A stretch of 64,000 nucleotides of DNA from Anodontia alba (Eukaryota > Mollusca > Bivalvia > Lucinida > Lucinidae): assembly GCA_964016985.1 (NCBI GenBank), contig OZ024825.1:4024056-4088055 (forward strand), read 5' to 3'. The first letter of the stretch is position 1, and every line of letters starts with the position of its first letter. This document shows, piece by piece, positions 56,724-64,000 of the stretch. The notes under the pieces were generated by a model, which had not been told where the DNA came from, did no database searches, and saw only the letters and a list, made by a program, of their open reading frames with translations. The position numbers and the translations under genes were made by a program.

Positions 56724-56960
56724 AAGCCGTGCAATGCAAAAACGTGTCTTTGGGCATAAGCGGATAGCGAAGTACCAGATCAGCCTGTGCGTCCGCGCAG
56801 TCTGGTCAGGGCATCGCTATCCATTAACAGAATCATTTGACACTATAGAATGTATGATTGGAGAGCAAATGCCCGGATGAGACTTTGTGCATGCGTGTAT
56901 AAATCTGAATCTGTGCATTTTCTGCATGCTGCGAGACATCTTTTCGTTTGACATGGCCCA
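56724..56960 (-). mobile_element. hairpin MITE, uninterrupted relative of 16034
   Basis: The hairpin is 56759-56824. The following TGATTGGAGAGCAAATGCCC and CTGTGCATTTTCTGCATGC agree with the right part of the 16034 element. CACTATAGAATGTATG is the empty equivalent of the SINE target there. Confidence 0.8.
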
Positions 56961-57164
56961 GTCTGAAGACGGCGGCAATCAATAGTAAACTTGTCGTCTT
57001 TGGAATTATGAATATAAGGTGTAGTGCTGCCACGTTCTTTATTAAAGTATTGACAAAGTGCAGTCGTCACATGAGGACAACATTGCGGTCTTGTCAGCTG
57101 GAACCAAAACCTTTGTTTAAGGAGAAATATAAAATAGATACCCGGGAAATGCCACGCCTACGTA

Positions 57165-57299
57165 ATCTTTGATATGTTGCGGCCTCTGTTGCAGTTATTC
57201 TTTGTAAGTCAGTGGTTTCATTTGTGGCTTTTGTTTAGTCATTATTTGTTGCTCATCTCTCATTCTTTTTGTGCCTTGGGAAGGTTGTGCTTCGTGATT
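57165..57299 (-). pseudogene. second hAT C-terminal fragment
   Basis: Minus frame QPSQGTKRMRDEQQIMTKQ corresponds to SSRGTKRKRDEEETMEKQ at 55.4 kb. The DNA after it (CAAAAGCCACAAATGAAACC) continues the match past the place where P1 sits in the other copy. Confidence 0.6.
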
Positions 57300-57406
57300 C
57301 CCAGCTAGCATTCTACATAAATCAACAGCGGGCCGTTATCGGCCCGTCAGCTACCCTGACGGGCCGATAACGGCCTGCTATAGATTTATGTAGAATGCTT
57401 ACTGGG
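57300..57406. mobile_element. foldback element CCCAG/GGGCCG, copy 3
   Basis: CCCAGCTAGCATTCTACATA and TATGTAGAATGCTTACTGGG; arms GCGGGCCGTTATCGGCCCGT nearly perfect. Confidence 0.92.
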
Positions 57407-57689
57407 TTATGTCATTATCTTCACGTATATTTTTTTCAGACATCGAAACAAACCTATGAATAAAACAATCAATTGGATGAAAACACCTACGTAAATATCC
57501 ACGTGTACCCAACTTCGAAATTCGAAGTTGGAGGGGCATATTGCTTCTGGGTCATTCGTCCATCCTTTCATCTCGCTTTGTGATGTATAGCATAACTTAG
57601 GAAATGTGTATGCTACTCTTTTGAAATTTCTTATATACATTCCTAATGGAACAATAGCTGACATATATATTTTTTTCTCGACAGGATTG

Positions 57690-58170
57690 TGCCGTTTTCC
57701 TGAGCTTTGGCTCTCTGGAAAAATATGGACGATATCTTGTCAGCAAAATATCTAAAAAAAAACACACAAAAAAAAAGATTGAAATTAGAGCCTTGAAACT
57801 TGATAAATAGATTGGTATTGATGAGTAGACGACCTGATGAACTTTTGAATAAATTTTGAAAAAAAAAATGCTTCATGAGTTATGGCCCTTTGTAATTTTC
57901 GGCATTTTTACCTTGTCAGCAAAACATCTCAAAAACTGTTGGGTCTATAGCCATGTAATTTCGTTAATTGATTGGTATTGCTGAGTTGATGACCTGATTA
58001 TATTTGTTGATAAATTCTGATAAATATTTCATGAGCCATAGTCCTTTGTAAATTTAGACATGTTTCTCTAGTCAGCAATATATTTCTCATAACTTGATGA
58101 ATAAATTGGTAGTGATGAGAAGATGACCTGATTAACTTTTGAATAAATTCTGAAAAATACTTCACGAGTT
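57690..58170. repeat. ~190 bp degenerate repeat
   Basis: Units share TTGTCAGCAAAATATCT.A, TTGATAAATAGATTGGTATT-GATGAG and GACGACCTGATGA.CTTTTGA (starts near 57735, 57915, 58070). Confidence 0.6.
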
Positions 58171-58194
58171 ATATCCCTTTGTACTTTGTTTTCG

Positions 58195-59060
58195 TTGGGG
58201 TTCTCCTTGCGGAGTTATACACCTTTTCGATTTACGCAATTGATAAAAGACGGTGGGTACCTTGTGTGTGCAATTACTCATACAGTTTTATACCGATCAA
58301 TTTGAAACTTTGCAGGCTTTTTTGTCATGTTCTGTAAATGTGCATGTGGGTTTTGGCATTGTCGTAAATTCAATTTTCCTTACTTTTTTTGAATTTATAA
58401 CTTAGCCATTTTTGGGCTTAAATACTGTTAAAGTGCTTTACCGTGGATACTTTGTGTGTGCAACTCTCCCCATTATGAAAACACGCCTATTCAAATATAC
58501 TGAAAACTTTACAACCAAAAAAGGGAATTTTTCCGATAAAATTCTGATAGTTCTCATATTTCTGCTCAAAACATAGATTGTGGGTACTCGTTAGAACCGC
58601 CTCGCCGAGGCGGTTCTAACGAGTACCCACAATCTATGTTTTTGAGCAGAAATAAGAAGAATAATGTATACCCCTGTAAACCCCAGTTTTACTATATAAA
58701 AGTGGGGTTGAAGGGGGTCAAAATTATATAGGCATGTTTTCGTGATGTACCGTTTTAAACAGATCAATTTGAAACTTTGTAGACCCTCTTGACATGGTAT
58801 GTAGATGTGCATGTGGTTTTGGCATTATCGTCAATTTAATTTTTGTTACTTTTTTTGAATTTATAGCTTAGCCGTTTTTGGGCTTAAATACTGTTAAAAT
58901 GCATTTCCGTGGCTACCTTGTGTGCGCAACTCTCTCTACAGTTTTTAACCGATCAGTTTGAAACTTTGCAGGCCCTTTTGACATAGTCTGTAGATAAACA
59001 AGTGGTTTTGGCATTATCGTCAATATAAATTTTCACCTTTTTACTTTTGAACTTAGCCAT
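58195..59060. repeat. ~220 bp tandem repeat split by P1
   Basis: Three units share GATCAATTTGAAACTTTGCAGG, TGTAAATGTGCATGTGGTTTT-GGCATT and TTAGCCATTTTTGGGCTTAAATACTG. P1 sits between the first and second units. Confidence 0.8.
58471..58747 (-). mobile_element. P1 element, full length, no flanking duplication
   Basis: CATTATGAAAACACGCC to GGCATGTTTTCGTGATG with a perfect 30+ bp stem. Flanks are CAACTCTCCC and TACCGTTTT; the empty equivalent is CAACTCTCTCTACAGTTTT near 58928. Confidence 0.92.
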
Positions 59061-59445
59061 ATTGGTGCTTAAGTATTACGGTCTATGCATGTCTAAGGGA
59101 AAACATACACTTGGGACATAGTGTTTTACAAACACATTTTCTAGTTTTATGGTGTACTTCGATTGGAAATGACATTGTATTTTCGCGCAGCATGGATACT
59201 AAAAAGGCGACGAAAGTAAGCATGTTCTAAACACCACATCTGAACTTGTTCTAAATACCACGTCTGGCCTTTTGATAGTACATATTTAGCTTCTGAAGCC
59301 TTATCAATACCGTCTTTCGCACTGGAATATTTAAAGATGGTTTTATATACAATGTACGGAAAACAGAACCAACTGACTTCATATTCATTACATATCTCAG
59401 CGGTGGCGGTGGCAGTGGATTATTTTTACACTAACACAGGACAAA
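59061..59445. other. unassigned spacer
   Basis: No feature recognised. Confidence 0.3.
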
Positions 59446-59660
59446 TTAGACTGGCTCCAGTCTCCCGTGACTAACCGTTTTTCATATAATCTGTTCAATA
59501 AACCACTAAAATAAAACCAAAATAATATCATGACTATAAAGGCTGGTCACTAGTGACCAGCCTTTATAGTCATGATATTTTTTTTTTGTTTTATTTTAGT
59601 GGATTATCAAACAGGATTATGAGAAAAATATCTAGTCACTGGAGACTGGAACCAGTCTAA
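59446..59660. repeat. 215 bp palindrome
   Basis: The inner 80 bp are nearly perfect around GGCTGGTCACTAGTGACCAG (centre near 59560). The outer arms (TTAGACTGGCTCCAGTCTCC / GGAGACTGGAACCAGTCTAA) pair with small gaps. Confidence 0.93.
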
Positions 59661-59947
59661 GGACAAATCTCCAAAAATTCTTACTGCATAGTATCGCTTC
59701 CAAAGTAGGGACTACTCTTAATGGAAAGAATTTGCTCCCTGATGGAGTAAATTCTTTCCTGTAAAAGTATTTTGAAAGCGATAAATTATTTCCTTTAAGA
59801 ACAGTTCATATTCTAATTAAGAAAACAGTTTATGTTTGCTGATGTCTCTTTATTGCAAATACTATTAAGTATGTTATTCTGTGTTATGCACATCCGTAAT
59901 GTGCGTTATGAGTCATATGACTCTGCCTAAGAACCATTTAGCAGATC
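59661..59947. other. spacer with TTCCTTTAAGAAC fragment
   Basis: It contains GGAAAGAATTTGCTCCC / AGTAAATTCTTTCC, related to the 7985-8150 repeat; nothing else. Confidence 0.4.
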
Positions 59948-60194
59948 TGACCCCGAGGTTATAAGACTTTTTTTCATGCTCAACTCAGCTGAGCATGAAA
60001 TTTTTACGCTAATATATCGCAAAATTCTAACAAGGGCAAATTCTTTCTTGCTTAACATAGCTGAACATGAAAATTTTTCTGTTAATAAATATGAAAATGC
60101 CAACTATTGTTGGCATTTTCATATTTATTAGCAGAGAAAATTTCATGCTCAGCTGTGTTGAGCATGAAAAAACGTTTTATAACCTCGGGGCCTG
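59948..60194. mobile_element. foldback element TGACCCCGAGGTTATAA
   Basis: Ends TGACCCCGAGGTTATAA and TTATAACCTCGGGGCCTGA. Inner pairs include TTCATGCTCAACTCAGCTGA / TCAGCTGTGTTGAGCATGAA and a central stem AAATATGAAAATGCCAAC-tattgttggcattttcatattt. Confidence 0.88.
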
Positions 60195-60409
60195 ACCATA
60201 TGTGTGAACGCTGGCAACGTCTGGTTGATATATTGGATATTCAACAAACACCGTTTAGTTAGTTTGTAACAGCATCTTCTGATGACTCCAATAATAATAA
60301 TAATAATAAAACAAACCATAAGATTTAACGGACAGATGAAGTTAAGTTTAAACTTTTTCAAATGCAAAAATATTCTGTTAGGGTACTCACCTGGAAACTA
60401 TAGTTATCC
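60195..60409. other. unassigned spacer
   Basis: Contains an (AAT)n run near 60291-60308; nothing else recognised. Confidence 0.3.
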
Positions 60410-60655
60410 ATTGTAGCATCTTCAAATGCTAAGATACGCTCGTATATGGGCTTCCTGTGTTTGATCTCAGTCAAGCCATTTTCGGCGGAGTAAAGTCCAA
60501 TCCCGGACCGCCCCCATCCTACGACATGAAAGTCGTAACAATTGAATGAAGCATAGCTGAAAAAAATTGCCGCTTATCATGGGATTCGAACCGAGTCAGC
60601 CCGGATAAAACTCCAATGCTCTAACCACTGAGCCAAAAGGGTCGACTCCCAGACG
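60410..60655 (-). mobile_element. tRNA-derived SINE, third type
   Basis: Minus strand: TTTTGGCTCAGTGGTTAGAG (A box) and GGTTCGAATCCCATG (B box), then a body with TTTTTTTCAGCTATGCTTCA and GTCGTAGGATGGGGGCGGTC. No TSD identified; 3' limit uncertain. Confidence 0.65.
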
Positions 60656-60784
60656 CAGTTGTCAGAGATTGCATATATACCTGCAAGCTAAGCAAAATCT
60701 GCCAAGGCAGATAATCGAAGGTAGGAGTGTTAGGTCGTAACAACAGACAAGGCTTTTAAGGTTTCGTCTAAATTAAAAGGTGTT

Positions 60785-61785
60785 TTGTATGGTGGCATAT
60801 TTCTGCCACGAGGTAGCTAGATAGCTATCGCGATAATTTTCTTAATTTTCCAGAAAATAAAAAGTTTTCCTGAAAACATTATCGCAATTATGGTGGCATA
60901 TTTCTGCCACGAGATAGCTAGGTAGCTATCACGATACTTTCAATAATTATCTTGATATTTCGAAGTTTCCTGAAAAGATTATTTTAATAGTTTAAAGTTT
61001 CCTGGAAATATTATCGCGAAAGTTTACAGTATTATCGCGATATTTTTTGCGTTAGTGCCCAGAGCTGCCATTTATTTTCTGTTATCTATAGATAGAACCG
61101 AAATCGGAATACCTTTGTTTATACTGTTGAAATTCACCGAGGGTATTTACCAGCGACTTTATAGGTAAGAGTTTATACTAGGTCATCGCCAATCGGTGCG
61201 TAGAAATCCCAGAATGTCATATCCGCTTGTGTTCTATTTATAGCTACCTCGCTACCGTGAAAAAAATATCGCGATAATTTTATCTAGATACTAATGTCAG
61301 TTCCGAGCAGTATCACGAAATTTTGCGTTAAAATATTTTCTGGAAATTAAAAACATATCTAGATAATTCAAGTTTTTGCGATAATGTTTTCAGGAAAACT
61401 TTTTATTTTCCGGAGAATTAAGAACATTATCGCGATAGCAATCTAGCTACCTCGTGGCAGAAATATGCCACCATACGCAATAACTTGAATTATCTAGATA
61501 TGTTTTTTAATTTCTAGGAAATATTTTAACGCAAAATTTCAACAGTATAAACAAAAGTATTCCGATTCCGGTTTCTATATATAGATAACAGAAAATAAAT
61601 GGCAGCTCTGGGCACTAACGCAAAAAATATCGCGATAATACTGTAAACTTTCGCGATAATATTTCCAGGAAACTTTAAACTATTAAGATAATCTTTTCAG
61701 GAAACATCGAAATATCACGATAATTATTGAAAGTATCGTGATAGCTACCTAGCTATCTCGTGGCAGAAATATGCCACCATAGTTT
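60785..61785. repeat. ~1 kb interleaved inverted-repeat block
   Basis: The outermost words are TATGGTGGCATATTTCTGCC and GGCAGAAATATGCCACCATA. Three inverted pairs interleave. A is 60787-60890 with 61372-61476; B is 60890-61130 with 61540-61783; D is 61316-61371 with 61483-61541. The order is A B ... D A' D' B'. Sequence is rich in ATCGCGATA, which makes many local hairpins. No ORF. Confidence 0.9.
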
Positions 61786-62033
61786 TGAGCATATGCGAAA
61801 TGAGAATTTTAGGTCATCCTCAAAATCCACAGCGCCAATAATCCTCGAGAATACAGTCTGTCGGATGGAGACGGCCGCATACAAAATGCAAAAAGCTTAT
61901 TTTGCTCAATCGAGCCTATTAATATAATCTATTTTGGGCCAGCACATTAAGAGCGCGTGACTATAGATGCATTTCTTTACATGAAAAAAATCAAAGCACT
62001 GATAGTCCTAAGAGTCTGCTAGCTTGTAAAGTA
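61786..62033. other. unassigned spacer
   Basis: No feature recognised. Confidence 0.3.
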
Positions 62034-62555
62034 TTAATGGAGTGCTGTGTATCTTCTATGCAAACACAATACATGCAAAGAAGATAGGTGGTATTCCAAT
62101 GCTACCAATACTACACCATAAGATGGATCCCTATGGAATATATCAAGCATCTGGGCATTGTACATCCTGAAAAGAAGACTTTCTTTAAAAACTCTATCAA
62201 ATGTACGTCAAGCGAAGACTGCATATGGGTTGAATGAGAAAGTCATAGCGAGTGTTGTCTCTAAATCAAGGAAAGGATACTCGTATAATTTATCTCCTGC
62301 AAACAGAATTTCATTCATGTTGTTCACATTCCACATGTTGGTACAGATCCTTTTCTGTACAGCTTTCACCAAAAATACTAAACAACATGGTAGGCATTGA
62401 TGCCCTCTTGAATCAGGACTAAATATCTCATCTCCTTGATGGATACTTCCTTGCAATAGTACAGCTGCATTTTCTTGTAGATTTATATGATTTGATGGAC
62501 CTGGATTTTGCTCTATATCCATATTTTCATACTTGCTTACAACCAGTGGCTTCAT
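62034..62555 (-). CDS. ORF with N-terminal 2A-like motif and cysteine-protease-like segment
   Basis: ATG at 62555 is preceded three codons upstream by an in-frame TAA, so the start is fixed. Residues 13-20 are DIEQNPGP, the D-x-E-x-N-P-G-P signature of 2A ribosome-skipping peptides. It would release a 19-residue leader. Next come QGDEIFSPDSRGHQCLPCCL (about residues 40-59) and MWNVNNMNEILFAGDKLYEY (74-93). These resemble the Q/G-x-Q-C and W...L.DIL..GD.LY pattern of herpesvirus-tegument-like cysteine peptidase domains found in some invertebrate mobile-element or expanded-family proteins (recalled, not searched). After residue 115 a single UGA (62208-62210) interrupts; the same frame then stays open for 57 more codons to TAA at 62034. 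It may be a pseudogene with one nonsense change, or a first exon. 2A motifs are known in some non-LTR retrotransposons and innate-immunity genes of marine invertebrates. Confidence 0.6.
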
Positions 62556-64000
62556 CCAATATTAAATTTACATTCAGAGACAAGGCTTTGTGAGAAAATT
62601 TACTATTCCTTGAAAAACAACCAACATGAACACTCTGTACTACATGCTTTCACTATCAATTTCTCAAAATCAGTCAGATGGAAATGCATTCTACTTTTTT
62701 TAATGTATAAATAAGAATGGGTCTTTACTGAGGCATCTGTGTAAAACAGATATACATATATAATCTAACCATGTACTGAAAAACTAAATACAATTATTTC
62801 TCTTCTGTTTTGTTTCTTTCTTCACAAAAAAAATCCGTTTTATTATCTGCATATATAGGCCAATGCAGTGATTGGAGTAATGAACCTCGTTATTTTCCAA
62901 TGAAGTTTATCACCTGATTATTCCAAATGAGTGTATCTCCAGCAGCAATTTCCAATTTCTAGAATTATTAAAGTTCAACTCTAGATATGCTCCAGTTCAT
63001 ACAAATTCAACACCTGATGTAGCTCCACGATTATTCTAGTACAATTTTATAAATTTACTCTATCAACTTATTATTAAGACAAGAGCAGATTAAATAAATT
63101 TGAAATGGCTATGTTCAGTCCAGATTAGCGTTAATAACTGATTGTCATTTGCTAGTGCTTCACCTAAGCATCAACAGATTAGCCCGACCAGCTATGCTTA
63201 CCCTTTTCAAGAGATTTTCAGATGTCCAAAAAAGAAGGGTCATAAACCTATAAATGGGCCAGCAGTCGTAAAACAACTCCGTGTCACTGAGGTGTGAATA
63301 AAGTTGAATATAAAATGCAATTTTAAGTTAAAAACTTATTTTTGATAGACTATCAATTAACTTACACCATTGGTCTCTTTGCTATATTTTAGCGTCAGTT
63401 TGAATCTTGGTGTTTAGGCTCCCCGAGATAATCGCTTGAAGTAAGGTTAATGTCTTAAACTATCACAAAAACAAATTTGGATACATAAAACTAATACCCT
63501 GATGTAATTTCAGCATTCAGTTAATAAATACAATGAAATAATTTAGTGCCGTGGGGTGACTTGGGATATCGTGGGGTGCCTTGGGGTGATTAGTAGGACC
63601 CCGTGCTGAATTAACGCCTTGACAAAAGTAGCGCGTGTATTACTACACCGAATTTTGAAGTCTATGTTTCAAATTGCATTATCTAAATCGATTTCAGTTA
63701 CAGTTATGTTAGCGAAATAAAAAAAGCCCTACAAAATTCCGCTGCTTCACATTCAGTTCACCGTAATAGTGCCGCATTGCGTCTGATGAAGAAGTAGTGC
63801 GCGTATAAATATACGCATAAATAGCTGTGATGAGAATCCGCTCGTAAAACCCCATGCGATTGCAAAGAGCCTGCTAGCTGTCGCTAGCAGACTCAAAAAC
63901 AGAGATGTGTTTTAAGGAGAACGGACACACTTCAAACGGAAGCTGAAAATGTGTCTATTTACTTTTGACCAGCAAATTAAGAGTCATTCTAAATGATTTG
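62556..64000. other. no gene recognised
   Basis: AT-rich, without clear tandem or foldback repeats apart from a small hairpin (CTGCTAGCTGTCGCTAGCAG, 63871-63890). The far-right edge may continue into unseen features. Confidence 0.3.

Overview
This is eukaryotic, intron-bearing, AT-rich DNA in which almost no complete host gene can be recognised. The density and kinds of repeats (tRNA-derived SINEs, many short foldback transposons, long satellite arrays, Tc1/mariner/hAT relics, and composite arrays with tails rich in GTCCGTCCGT) look most like a bivalve or other mollusc genome. This is an inference from style; no database search was possible.

Layout. 1-2.8 kb: low-complexity DNA, a ~240 bp degenerate array (1.4-2.5 kb) and a 44 bp minisatellite capped by an inverted unit. 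3-8 kb: terminal-inverted-repeat elements, a LINE C-terminal fossil (minus strand, 6.07-6.77 kb) and two candidate host exons (5.6 and 7.4 kb). 8.6-13.5 kb: a diverged ~1 kb repeat invaded by SINEs, MITEs and foldbacks. 14.26-15.91 kb: a nearly intact Tc1-type DD34E transposon with both terminal inverted repeats. 17.6-21.0 kb: a ~96 bp satellite. 21.25-23.57 and 27.2-28.8 kb: two composite arrays carrying AGGTCAAGGTCA-type motifs. 32.7-33.5 and 50.2-52.7 kb: further arrays of ~145 bp units, the latter with a YY1-like AAGATGGCGGC motif. 43.71-45.05 kb: a mariner element with both ends. 46.7-47.5 kb: candidate exons. 54.6-57.3 kb: two fragments of a hAT-like transposase. 59.4-61.8 kb: three large inverted repeats. 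62.0-62.6 kb: an ORF (minus strand) that starts with a 2A-like ribosome-skipping motif.

The dominant theme is a ~275 bp palindromic element, called P1 here. It has 25 full or partial copies and makes up about a tenth of the window. It has ~20 bp terminal inverted repeats, one arm with a small G/C-rich hairpin, and a central stem of about 30 bp. Two copies can be compared with an unoccupied paralogous site inside this window, and both look like precise insertions without target-site duplication. A third copy has an 18 bp flanking duplication. A second theme is a hairpin module (CAGTG-AGACCC-GATCAGAC core) that recurs about 25 times inside MITE-like backbones with unrelated ends.

Most of the window is therefore a nested mobile-element landscape. 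Coding calls are limited to transposase or LINE relics, one 2A-type ORF and a few low-confidence exons. Coordinates of element ends were read by eye and may be off by a few bases.
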